DNA of 64,000 bases from Phycisphaerales bacterium UBA1161 (GTDB lineage Bacteria; Planctomycetota; Phycisphaerae; Tepidisphaerales; Tepidisphaeraceae): positions 23,802 through 87,801 of the forward strand of contig DBZL01000054.1 of assembly GCA_002311745.1 (NCBI GenBank). Direction: 5' to 3'. The notes below the pieces were generated by a model. That model saw only the letters and a list, made by a program, of their open reading frames with translations, was not told the DNA's origin and did not search any database. Positions 42,238 through 51,151 of the stretch are shown here, in pieces. The translations under genes were made by a program, and so were the position numbers. Each line of letters starts with the position of its first letter. The stretch's first letter is position 1.

Positions 42238-44655
42238 ATGATCGCGCTTCGATTCATCCTCGAGTTGTTGATCTTTTGTGTGTGCAGCACGGGACCCGGT
42301 CTGTTTGCGCTGCGCCGGTGGCGCTGCGGTCCGGTGGAGAAGCTGTGCGTGGCCATCGGCCTGTCATGGGTTCTGGTCTATTTGGCGGCGACGGGGATTT
42401 ATCTGGCTCATCTCCGCCCTGGGTGGCACTTTGCCGTGTCGGGTCTGTGCCTTGTTCTGCTGGTGTGCAGCGCCGGCCAGTTCAAGAAGCTGTGGTCGAG
42501 CCGGCAGGTGCGCCAGGCCATCGCCGGATTTGCCGTGCTGGTGGCGTGGAACGTGCTGCTGATGTCGCTGGTGCGGCATTATTCCGGCGGCACTTGGTTC
42601 GGCGACTGGTACGAGCATTACAACCGCTCGCAATTTTTTCTCGATGACTGGCCCAAGGACACGCGGTTTCTGGGCCTCTACAGCCTGCCCGCACGCCCGC
42701 CCATGATGAACCTGTTGTGCGCGCACTTTTTGGCGCAAGCGGGAGAGAGCTACGATCTGTTTCAACCGGCGTGCCTGCTGCTGAATCTGCTGATCTATTT
42801 CCCTTGCGTGCTGATCGCCGATGCCCTGGCGCGGCGGGGCCGGCGGCAACTGCCGCTGCTGGTGGTGCTCCTGGCCGGTTCGCCGCTGCTGGTGCAAAAC
42901 CTCAGTTTTACCTGGACCAAGCTCCTGGCCGGGTTTTACGTCATCCTGGGAACGTGGTTGTATCTGCGCGGTTGGAGAAAGCAGGACCCCTTTCGCCTCG
43001 CCGCGGCTTTTGCCGCTCTGGCCGCGGCGCTCCTGGTGCATTACTCCGCCGGCCCGTACCTGCTGTTCTTTGCACTGCATTACGCGGTGGTTTTCTGGAG
43101 GCGAAGACACAAAGCAGTGGAACTGCTGGCTTCGGCGATCACCAGCGGGCTGCTCCTGGCCAGTTGGTTTGGCTGGTCCCTCTGGTTCTATGGCGTGAAG
43201 GCGACGGTCGGGTCCAACACCGCGGTGATGGATACGCAGAAATTGTCGCTGGTCGGAAACCTCCGCAAGGTTGGCGGCAACGTCTTTTATTCCCTGGTGC
43301 CTCTTGGGCTGCACGCGAAAGACGAATTCGAGCGCTATATGTGCCAACCCAATGCTCTGGGCCGTTTGCGCGATTACTGGTTTTTGACGTATCAGCAGGT
43401 CTTGCCGACCTCCATGGGAATCCTGGGCGGGTTGCTGGTGATGTATTTGCTTGTGGTGAATTTCCGCAATCCATACAACCGCGCGACGCGCAACTTCTGG
43501 CTTTCCATGATCGTGTTTTGCACGCTGGTGGGGATCGCCGTGCACGGCACGGAGAGTTCCTTCGGCGCGGCCCATGTTTGCTTGCAGTCGCTGGTGCTCC
43601 TGGGCGTGACGTTTCTGGCGGCCGCTTTCGGGCAGTTGCCGCCGGCCCTGCGGGTCGCGGCGGCGGCTTTCGCCGTCTTCGATTTTTGCCTGGGCGTCTT
43701 CCTTCACATCCACCTGGAACGTTTGCTCTTTCAAGCCGTGGCGGTCGGATCCGCACGCATTATCCCCTTGAGCGCCCAGTTGCTGAGCATCGGAGCGGTG
43801 AACAATTCCTCCAGGCGTGTGGCCGCGCACATTCCATTCTGGGCGGACCGTTTTGCGACCGTGAACGGTTTGCTGCAAATCCTCGTGGTGGCGTTCTTCG
43901 CGATCCTGCTGCATCCCCTGGCCCTGGCGGCGCGCGGGAAGGACATGGCGCTGCGGCAGCGGCCTGCGGGGCTGTTCTATTTTTTGCTGATCGGTCTGCT
44001 GGGGGGAGCGATGTATTGCGCGCAGGATCAACTTTGGCCCAAGACCGCCGCGGCCGCCGCGCCGGCGTCCCAGGCTGAAATTCAGCGATGGATCGCCGTC
44101 CGATCCCGGGAGGCTGACGCCAATCCCGATTCTTCCGCGGCGCACCTGGCCCTGGCCGAGGCCCTGTACAAGGACGCTCGCCCCGGGGCTTTGAGCGAAT
44201 TCGTCACCGCCTTCATGCTGGACCCCACGAGCCCTCCGGCGCGGTATGATTCGGTGCTGGTCTTATGGGAAGTGGCCTGGAGCAACCCGGATCTGGCGGC
44301 TGCCACGGACGCCGCCGAGACCGTGTTCGAGCACCCCGAATCGGGGGAGGGGCAGTTGCACCTTGGCGAATGGCTGCTTTCCAAAGGGCATCCCGGTCCC
44401 GCCCTGGCGCATTTGACGGAAGCGATGCGGCTCTCCGGTGCTTCGGCCGAGGTGCTGTACGCGATGGGCGTCGCCTGCATCGAGATGGGCGACCGCCAAC
44501 ATCTCGACCAGGCCATTGCCGATCTAGCCGCGGCGCTGCGGTTGAAACCGGATTATCCCGTTGCCGAAAAAGCATTGCGCGATTGTCTTGGCGCCCGCGG
44601 CGACCGAGCTGAGGAGATCGACGCATTCGTGCGGCGCGCGCAGCGGGGAGACTGA
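42238..44655 (+). CDS. GT-C-like membrane protein with TPR tail
   Basis: 805 residues from ATG 42238 (TTG just before it is also possible). About 13 hydrophobic segments to residue 620; the first loops carry GDWYEHYNRSQFFLDDWPKD and SLPARPPMMNLLCAHFL, and LSFTWTKLLAGFYVILGTWL follows, as in uncharacterised GT-C proteins. Residues 640-800 are TPR-like (AHLALAEALYKDARP, VLYAMGVACIEMGDRQHLDQ). It may glycosylate an envelope protein or polymer; no direct evidence for the substrate. Confidence 0.65.
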   Translation: MIALRFILELLIFCVCSTGPGLFALRRWRCGPVEKLCVAIGLSWVLVYLAATGIYLAHLRPGWHFAVSGLCLVLLVCSAGQFKKLWSSRQVRQAIAGFAVLVAWNVLLMSLVRHYSGGTWFGDWYEHYNRSQFFLDDWPKDTRFLGLYSLPARPPMMNLLCAHFLAQAGESYDLFQPACLLLNLLIYFPCVLIADALARRGRRQLPLLVVLLAGSPLLVQNLSFTWTKLLAGFYVILGTWLYLRGWRKQDPFRLAAAFAALAAALLVHYSAGPYLLFFALHYAVVFWRRRHKAVELLASAITSGLLLASWFGWSLWFYGVKATVGSNTAVMDTQKLSLVGNLRKVGGNVFYSLVPLGLHAKDEFERYMCQPNALGRLRDYWFLTYQQVLPTSMGILGGLLVMYLLVVNFRNPYNRATRNFWLSMIVFCTLVGIAVHGTESSFGAAHVCLQSLVLLGVTFLAAAFGQLPPALRVAAAAFAVFDFCLGVFLHIHLERLLFQAVAVGSARIIPLSAQLLSIGAVNNSSRRVAAHIPFWADRFATVNGLLQILVVAFFAILLHPLALAARGKDMALRQRPAGLFYFLLIGLLGGAMYCAQDQLWPKTAAAAAPASQAEIQRWIAVRSREADANPDSSAAHLALAEALYKDARPGALSEFVTAFMLDPTSPPARYDSVLVLWEVAWSNPDLAAATDAAETVFEHPESGEGQLHLGEWLLSKGHPGPALAHLTEAMRLSGASAEVLYAMGVACIEMGDRQHLDQAIADLAAALRLKPDYPVAEKALRDCLGARGDRAEEIDAFVRRAQRGD

Positions 44656-44711
44656 CGTTGGCCCCGGTTGGCCGTGGTGAGGGGCGGCCCAATCGTCTAT
44701 CCTGAAAGGTT

Positions 44712-45602
44712 ATGAGCGAGATCATCAAGGTGGGCTTGATCGGCGGCACGGGGCTGGGCGATTTGTTGCGCGACGCCGGAGGCGGGCGCAGCCACGATTT
44801 GCAAACGCCCTTCGGCCCGCCCAGCGGCGGCATTGTCGAGCTGCAATGGGATGGCCTGACCGTGCTGGCGCTGAGCCGCCATGGACCCGGACACCTGATG
44901 GCGCCGACGCAGGTGCCCTACCGCGCCAATATTTTTGCCCTCAAGCAACTGGGTTGCACGCACATCATCGCCTCCGGCGCGGTGGGAAGTTTGCGCCAGG
45001 AGATGAAGCCGCAGGACTTGGCCATCCCCGACCAGGTGATCGACCGGACCTGCAAGCGTGCCTCCACGTTTTTCCAGAACGCGGCGGTGCACGTGGAAAT
45101 GGCGGAACCTTTCTGCCCGGTTCTGCGTCGAATCCTTATCGAGCAAGCCCCCGGTGGGGCGGCGGCGGTGCACGATCGCGGCTGTTACGTCTGCATCGAG
45201 GGTCCGGCGTTTTCCACGCGGGCCGAAAGCCTGATGCACCGGATGTGGGGAGGCGATCTGATCGGCATGACGGCGATGCCCGAAGCCAAGCTGGCCCGCG
45301 AGGCGGAGATTCCCTACGCCCTGGTGGCCCTGGTGACGGACCATGATTGCTGGAAGCCCAAGGAATCCGCGGCCGACGCCGCCGGGTTGCTGAAGGAGAT
45401 TCTGTCGAACCTCCAGACGGCCTCGGCGCGGGCGATGGAACTGATCCGCCGGGCCTTGCGAAAAATCGCCGCCGACCCGAACCCGCTTTTGGATTGCCCG
45501 GCCCGCCGGGCCCTGGAGTTGGCGATCTGGTCGGATAAGTCGCGGATCGATCGGGAAGAAGTGCAACGGCTTTTGCCCCTGTGGGGAAAATACCTGGGCT
45601 AG
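44712..45602 (+). CDS. mtnP: S-methyl-5'-thioadenosine phosphorylase
   Basis: 296 residues. It splits methylthioadenosine with phosphate into adenine and methylthioribose-1-phosphate in methionine salvage. Phosphate loop GLIGGTGLGDLL; LALSRHGPGHLMAPTQVPYR; IEGPAFSTRAES; and MTAMPEAKLAREAEIPYALV with TDHDCWK, where the Asp pair marks 6-aminopurine rather than hypoxanthine/guanine specificity. AAAGG lies close to the ATG. Other salvage genes (mtnA, mtnB) are not adjacent. Confidence 0.93.
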   Translation: MSEIIKVGLIGGTGLGDLLRDAGGGRSHDLQTPFGPPSGGIVELQWDGLTVLALSRHGPGHLMAPTQVPYRANIFALKQLGCTHIIASGAVGSLRQEMKPQDLAIPDQVIDRTCKRASTFFQNAAVHVEMAEPFCPVLRRILIEQAPGGAAAVHDRGCYVCIEGPAFSTRAESLMHRMWGGDLIGMTAMPEAKLAREAEIPYALVALVTDHDCWKPKESAADAAGLLKEILSNLQTASARAMELIRRALRKIAADPNPLLDCPARRALELAIWSDKSRIDREEVQRLLPLWGKYLG

Positions 45603-45612
45603 AATAGACGTG

Positions 45613-48600
45613 ATGTTTGGGCGCATGGCAAGCCGTTGGGTGGTTGGGGCCGGCGTGCTGGTCCTGGCGGGCGCTTCATCCCCCATGCGCTGCCCTGGCG
45701 ACGTCGCCGCCCCGGCGGACATGTACGGCCGGGACAACGCCGCCGGCGTCTACGTCCGCGACTCGGCCGTGGCCCTGGAAAAATTGGCCCTGGCGCAGCG
45801 CATGCAGCGGCTGAAGGAGTGGGGCAAATCCGCCGACCTGTATCAGGAAATCCTGGAAAAATACCCGGATCGCGTGGTCCCCGCGGCCGAGGATGCCCAG
45901 CAGCGGATCGTGCAATACACCTCCGTCACCGAGGCCGTGCGCCAGGCCCTGTGCCAATGGCCGCCGGAAGGTTTGGAGGTCTACCGCGGGCGCTACGAAG
46001 CGCCGGCCGCCAAACTCTTGGCCCAAGCCACCTCGGGCTCCATCGCCTTGGCCAAGCTGCACCAGGTTTTCTCCCTCTATTTCCCCACCGAATCGGGCAA
46101 GTCCGCCGGCATCGCCCTGATGGACGCGTATTTTGAGCTGGGCGATTACGCGGCGGTGTCGCAAATCGGCCAGCGGCTTTTGCGTTGGCATCCCGATCTG
46201 ACCGCGCAGCGGCCGATGGTCCTGTATCGCGCGGCGCTCGCCGAAAAACTCTGCGGCGACGACGAGTCGGCCCAGCAGGAACTGCAGGAGCTTCTGGCCC
46301 GCTTCCCGCGCGCCACCGGCACGATCCGCGGGCAGGACGTGTTGTTGACCGAATCGTTGCAGCGCGAGCTGGCCCGAGCCACGGCGATTGTCGCGGGCGG
46401 GGCCGGCGATTCCTGGACCACCGCCGGCGGCGATGAAAGCCGCGGGAAAATCTCCACTTCGACGCTCAAGCCCGCCGCCCGCCTTTACAGCATTCCGCTT
46501 TCTGTCATGGCCTGGAGACAGTTGGACCCCAATCTGCGCCGCCAACTCGAGCAGCAGAACGCCGCCCAGGAAGAATTGGGTGCGCGCCTGGGCGTGATGC
46601 CCGCGGTGGATCACTCAGAGCTGTTTTTCCAGGACAACGTCTGTTTGTATGCGGTGGATTTGGACAGCGGAACGCCGCTGGCGACCTGGACCGGCACGTG
46701 GCCGGGCGGGGTTTACAGGCTCTCCGGCGGCGCGGTGCCGGTGCCGGCGGGCCAGCAACTTTGCGTGACCGTCACGGACCAATACGTCGCCGCCGTCATG
46801 GGCCTGCCCGACCGCCTGGGCCTTTTCACCGGCGGCGGCGTGCCGTCGCCAAGCCGCCTGGTCTGTTTGGATCGCCGCAGCGGCCAGGAATTGTGGACCG
46901 TCACCGCGCGCCATCTGCCCGAGGATCAGGCGGCGTTGCGCCATTTGCAGCTTGAATCGGCGCCGCTGATCGTCGGGGACAACCTCTACGTGATCGGCCT
47001 GGGCGGCAAAGGGCAGCAGTTTGAGGATTGCTACGTGCTCTGCTTCAACGTCACCAATGGCCAATTCCGCTGGGCAACCTACATCGCCAGCTCCGCCAGC
47101 GAGCAGGCGGCGATCAACGCCGACGGCCAGGTCGTCTTTTCCGACGCGGTGTCGCACATCGCCTACGCCGGCGGAAGGCTGTTCGTCGTCACCAACCTCG
47201 GCGCCGTCGCCTCGCTGGATGCCTACAGCGGCTCGGTCCTCTGGTTGAACATTTACAGGGAGCAGAACGTCGCCGGCATGACGATGCTGTTGCCGCCGTT
47301 TGCGGTCATCGCGCAGCAACAGCCGCAGGGGATGCCGCTGACCGCGCCGCCCTGGATTTACAATCCGGCGATTGTGCAGAACGGCAGGGTCTTCGTCTTT
47401 CCCGTCGACAGCAAATACATTTACGTCTACGACGCCGGAACCGGCCGCGAGATCAAGCGCATCTGGCCGACGGACCTGGGGGATTACACGGAGGCCGGAC
47501 GGCCGGATACGCTGCTGGCGGTCCATGGGGACATGATGTACCTGTCCGGCCCGGTGCGGGCTTGGTCGTTGCCCTGGCGCGATTACGATCACGACAAGAA
47601 TCCGGCGCCGCCGGGCAGTTGGGCCTCGTTTGACGTGCCCGAGCCGCGCGGACGCGGCTTTGTCACCGGCGACGCCATCTATCTGCCGCGGCAATCGGCC
47701 CTGCGCCGCTTGCTGCTCAAAAACGGTTCCATCGATCCAACGGATGGCACATTTCCCAAGACCGGTTGGGACAAGCCGGCGGAAGGTCCCGGCAACGTCG
47801 TCGTGGCGGAGGATCACCTGATCGTGGCCGGCGATCACCAGGTCGCGGTGTACGCCGACATCGACATGGCGCGGGCCAAGCTGGACCGCCAGGTGGCCGC
47901 CGCGCCGGACGATCCCGAGCCGCGCCTGCATTACGCCGAGGTGATGTTCGTGGCCGGCCAGACCGCCCTAGCCGAGCAGAAGCTGCAAGAGGCCTTTGCC
48001 CGTCTGGGCGGCGTGGCCAACCCGCCCGGCCCGGTCCGCCAGCGCGCCTTTGCCGATGCCATGGACTTTGCCGCCCGGCTGGGCGCCAGGTCCGCCGGCG
48101 CCGCCGAGATCGCCGCTCTTTACGACTTGGCCCACGCGGCGGCGCAGACGCCCATGCAGCAGGCGCAATATTGCCAGGCCGTGGCCGGCTTCCATCTGTC
48201 GCGAAAAGATTTTGCCGGCGCGATCCAGTTCTATCAGCAGATTCTGAGCGATCCGGCCATCCGCGCCGCGCCGCTGCTCGATCCGCAAACGTCGCTCATG
48301 ACTCAAGCCGGCGCCGTCGCGGAAAAAGCGATCGCGCAGATCCTGATTTCGCCCGAAGGCCAGGACGCCTACGCCCGCTTCGAGCAGGCGGCGGCCGATG
48401 CCCTGGCGCGGGCCCAGGCCGGCGGCGATCCCCTGCAATTGCTGGACGTCGCCCGCCTCTACCCCAATGCCCAGGCCGCGCACAGCGCGATGATGGTCGC
48501 GGCCCGGCAGTTCGAAGCTCGCGGCGATGCCCGCCAGGCGACCCTGGTGTTGCGCAAATTGCTCAACAAGGATCCACAGCAGGATCGGGACGTGGTGCTG

Positions 48601-50301
48601 GAGGCGATGGCCCGCAACTACGCCAAGCTGCCGGGCCGGCTGGATGTGGCGGTGTCGCGGCTGGCGCTGGCCGCGGCCGCGGCGCCGGCGGCAAATCTGC
48701 ACCAGCCCCTGGTCCTGCCGGATGGATCGCTCTTGCAAGGCATGACGCTGGCGCAGGCGCATGACCTGCTGGCCCGCTACAGCGCTAACGCCAGCAATGA
48801 ATCGCTTCCGGATTTTCGCCTGCCCACCAGCGCCCAGCGCACCGCCTACGCGCAGCGCACCCACCAGCAACTGGCCGATCCCTTCATGACCGGCGCGACC
48901 CTGCCGGGCATGGAAGCGCTCCTGCCGCCGCTGGATGGATTTGCCCGCAACGATCGGCTGGTGGCGTGGAATGCGCAGGCGGGGCTGCTGATTTTCGCCG
49001 CGCCCGGCGGCACGCCATTGTGCAGCTGCGCCCAGATCAAGACCGTGCCGCGCGGCATCGCCTGGCTTGCGCAGGGGCTGGCGGCCTGGACGGCCGACGG
49101 CGTCTTCCTGATCGATCCGCAAACCGGCCAATTGCGCTGGAGCGTGGATCTGGCCGCGATGGGATTGGTCGACGCGTTGAACGATTCGGCCCTCGGCGGG
49201 TTCTCCACCGGAAACGAGGCGGTCCTTTCTTCCCCGCCCGGCGCCCCAAGGCAGCCGGGGCAAGCCATGGAGACCGGCCCCGCCGAGCAGATCGTGCAGG
49301 TCGCACCCATTTCAGACCGGCTGATCCTGGCCAGCTCGCGCGGCCGACTGGCCGCCGTCGACCTCTCGGGAAAACTCCTCTGGCAACATCGCGTCAGCGA
49401 GCGCGGCGTCGATCGGTTACTGGCCAATGAAGATTTCGCCGTCGTCCGTTTCGAGGATGCTCAGAACATCCAGTTGGTCGTCTTGAATTCTGACAACGGA
49501 GAATGGGTGGGCCGAAAATCATTCTCCGCCGATGGCAACCAGTTCCCGGTGAATCTGGCGCTGGCGGCGGATGGAACGCTGGTCTATACCCTGCCGGACC
49601 GCATCTGCATCCAGGATTTGTACGACGCCAATTCAACGCCGCAGGGGATGGAACCGAAGTTGTCTTCCCCGCCGGCCCTGGAAACGGCTCAGATGTTTCT
49701 GGGGGCCGCTGCGCCGGATCAATTGATCGTGCACGGCGGCCGCGTCTTCGCCGTTGCCGACCAGGGCAGGCAGGTGCGCATCTATTCGCTGGACACCGCC
49801 AAGCCTTGGGAATATTCCGCGCCGGACGGCGAGGCGCAGACGGAGGCCGTCCTGCCCACCCGCTCCAACGGCAGCCCCAACGTGACCCTGCGCATCTCGG
49901 GCGATTACCTCTACGTGCTCAGTTCGCAGGATTTGGTCGCGTATCAGATCGATCGGCCGTGGTTGACGTGGAACACGCCCGTCCCGGCGACGGGGACGCG
50001 CGATTTTGCCCAGATGCTCCTGGGCCGGGATTATCTGATCCTGGTGGACCTGCGCCGCCCGCCCCTGACCGTCAGCAACCGTGCCGGAAGCCGCGTGACG
50101 CTGTGCGGATACAGCCGCGCGCGACTGAAGGATCGCCCCGAGGTGGAATCCGGCAACGGCCCGTACCCGCATGAAGTCGCCGAACCCGGCGGCATCGTCG
50201 CCTGGCAGGCGTTCGAGGGTGGAATCGCCTATTTCAGCCAGGGATCGATCCACATTCTGCTGGGCATGCGCGACCACATCAATGAAATCACTCCCAACTG
50301 A
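45613..50301 (+). CDS. very large exported PQQ-repeat / TPR protein
   Basis: 1562 residues from ATG 45613 (GTG 45610 possible). N-terminal hydrophobic stretch VVGAGVLVLAGASSP suggests export. Residues about 30-260 are TPR-like (WGKSADLYQEILEKYPDRVV). A first PQQ/BamB-like beta-propeller runs about 330-760 (VCLDRRSGQELWTVTARHLP, SLDAYSGSVLWLNIYREQNV), more TPR follow (about 780-1000), and a second propeller about 1080-1560 (DPQTGQLRWSVDL, AVDLSGKLLWQHRV). It may be a periplasmic scaffold; no enzyme motif is seen. TAGAAT lies 7 nt before the ATG and there is no ribosome site. Confidence 0.75.
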   Translation: MFGRMASRWVVGAGVLVLAGASSPMRCPGDVAAPADMYGRDNAAGVYVRDSAVALEKLALAQRMQRLKEWGKSADLYQEILEKYPDRVVPAAEDAQQRIVQYTSVTEAVRQALCQWPPEGLEVYRGRYEAPAAKLLAQATSGSIALAKLHQVFSLYFPTESGKSAGIALMDAYFELGDYAAVSQIGQRLLRWHPDLTAQRPMVLYRAALAEKLCGDDESAQQELQELLARFPRATGTIRGQDVLLTESLQRELARATAIVAGGAGDSWTTAGGDESRGKISTSTLKPAARLYSIPLSVMAWRQLDPNLRRQLEQQNAAQEELGARLGVMPAVDHSELFFQDNVCLYAVDLDSGTPLATWTGTWPGGVYRLSGGAVPVPAGQQLCVTVTDQYVAAVMGLPDRLGLFTGGGVPSPSRLVCLDRRSGQELWTVTARHLPEDQAALRHLQLESAPLIVGDNLYVIGLGGKGQQFEDCYVLCFNVTNGQFRWATYIASSASEQAAINADGQVVFSDAVSHIAYAGGRLFVVTNLGAVASLDAYSGSVLWLNIYREQNVAGMTMLLPPFAVIAQQQPQGMPLTAPPWIYNPAIVQNGRVFVFPVDSKYIYVYDAGTGREIKRIWPTDLGDYTEAGRPDTLLAVHGDMMYLSGPVRAWSLPWRDYDHDKNPAPPGSWASFDVPEPRGRGFVTGDAIYLPRQSALRRLLLKNGSIDPTDGTFPKTGWDKPAEGPGNVVVAEDHLIVAGDHQVAVYADIDMARAKLDRQVAAAPDDPEPRLHYAEVMFVAGQTALAEQKLQEAFARLGGVANPPGPVRQRAFADAMDFAARLGARSAGAAEIAALYDLAHAAAQTPMQQAQYCQAVAGFHLSRKDFAGAIQFYQQILSDPAIRAAPLLDPQTSLMTQAGAVAEKAIAQILISPEGQDAYARFEQAAADALARAQAGGDPLQLLDVARLYPNAQAAHSAMMVAARQFEARGDARQATLVLRKLLNKDPQQDRDVVLEAMARNYAKLPGRLDVAVSRLALAAAAAPAANLHQPLVLPDGSLLQGMTLAQAHDLLARYSANASNESLPDFRLPTSAQRTAYAQRTHQQLADPFMTGATLPGMEALLPPLDGFARNDRLVAWNAQAGLLIFAAPGGTPLCSCAQIKTVPRGIAWLAQGLAAWTADGVFLIDPQTGQLRWSVDLAAMGLVDALNDSALGGFSTGNEAVLSSPPGAPRQPGQAMETGPAEQIVQVAPISDRLILASSRGRLAAVDLSGKLLWQHRVSERGVDRLLANEDFAVVRFEDAQNIQLVVLNSDNGEWVGRKSFSADGNQFPVNLALAADGTLVYTLPDRICIQDLYDANSTPQGMEPKLSSPPALETAQMFLGAAAPDQLIVHGGRVFAVADQGRQVRIYSLDTAKPWEYSAPDGEAQTEAVLPTRSNGSPNVTLRISGDYLYVLSSQDLVAYQIDRPWLTWNTPVPATGTRDFAQMLLGRDYLILVDLRRPPLTVSNRAGSRVTLCGYSRARLKDRPEVESGNGPYPHEVAEPGGIVAWQAFEGGIAYFSQGSIHILLGMRDHINEITPN

Positions 50302-50326
50302 TGCACCCCGGGACGCCGGGCCCAAG

Positions 50327-50355
50327 TTGCTGCACCATCGACGCGGGTCTATAAT
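50327..50355 (+). promoter_or_regulatory. promoter of the NifU-domain gene
   Basis: TTGCTG (50327-50332), 17-nt spacer, TATAAT (50350-50355). The ATG is 14 nt after the -10, so the leader is very short. Confidence 0.6.
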
Positions 50356-50369
50356 TGGCCCGAGGTTTT

Positions 50370-50633
50370 ATGTCCCCCGCCGCCGTCGGTTCCAGCCAAC
50401 CATGCCCGTTACGCGAAAAAGTCCAGGGCGTGATCGACCTGATCCGTCCGGCGGTGCAGGCCGATGGCGGGGACATCGAACTGGTCGACGTCAGCGACGC
50501 GGGGGTGGTTTCAATCCGCTTTCACGGGGCCTGCCACGGCTGCCCCAGCAGCACCATGACCCTGCAAATGGGCATCGAGCGGAACGTGCGCGAGAGCGTC
50601 CCCGAGGTCACTCGCGTGATCCCCGTTCCCTGA
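50370..50633 (+). CDS. NifU-like C-terminal domain protein
   Basis: 87 residues from ATG 50370 (GAGG 5 nt upstream). NifU C-terminal domains bind and pass on iron-sulphur clusters. The signature is complete: VIDLIRPAVQADGGDIELVD, then ACHGCPSSTMTLQMGIER with the CxxC pair that binds the cluster. It probably serves as an Fe-S carrier. A small monocistronic gene between the large PQQ protein and tadA. Confidence 0.93.
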   Translation: MSPAAVGSSQPCPLREKVQGVIDLIRPAVQADGGDIELVDVSDAGVVSIRFHGACHGCPSSTMTLQMGIERNVRESVPEVTRVIPVP

Positions 50634-50683
50634 CCCAAGCACTTATTTAGCGGCGGTGCGCAGCACCGCGGGTTCCCGCGTTA

Positions 50684-51151
50684 ATGAACAGCGATGAACT
50701 TCTGATGGCCCAAGCGATCGCCCAAGCCAAGGCGGCGCTGGCCCTGGAGGAAGTTCCCGTCGGCTGCGTCGTGGCCGATGGCTCCGGGCGCATCATCGGC
50801 CGCGGGCACAACCGCCGCCAAGCCGACGCCGATCCCACCGCCCACGCGGAAATCCTCGCCCTGCGCCAAGCGGCCGCGGTTATGGGCTCCTGGCGGCTGG
50901 ACGGCTGCACCGCCGTCGTTACCCTGGAGCCTTGCCCGATGTGCTGCGGCGCGCTGGTCAACGCCCGCGTGCAGCGCCTGGTGTACGGCTGCGACGATCC
51001 CAAGGCCGGCGCGGTCCGCAGCCTGTTCCAAATTTGCGACGATCCGCGGCTCAATCATCGCATCGAGATCAGCGCCGGCGTCTTGGCTGAATCGTGCGGA
51101 CAGCTCCTGAAAGAATTCTTCGCGGCCCAGCGGGCCTTGGGGAAGAAATGA
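50684..51151 (+). CDS. tadA: tRNA-specific adenosine deaminase
   Basis: 155 residues. TadA converts A34 to inosine in tRNA-Arg(ACG). Zinc and catalytic residues are in DPTAHAEILAL (His and Glu) and LEPCPMCCGALVNARVQRLV (two Cys). VPVGCVVADGSGRIIGRGHN and FQICDDPRLNH are family phrases. Its TGA overlaps the next start as ATGA. Confidence 0.96.
   Translation: MNSDELLMAQAIAQAKAALALEEVPVGCVVADGSGRIIGRGHNRRQADADPTAHAEILALRQAAAVMGSWRLDGCTAVVTLEPCPMCCGALVNARVQRLVYGCDDPKAGAVRSLFQICDDPRLNHRIEISAGVLAESCGQLLKEFFAAQRALGKK

Noticed and set aside
42364-44145. 593-codon minus-strand frame
   Set aside because: Shadow of the membrane/TPR protein; composition is Arg/Gln-rich noise.
46615-47931. 438-codon minus-strand frame
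   Set aside because: Shadow of the PQQ protein gene.
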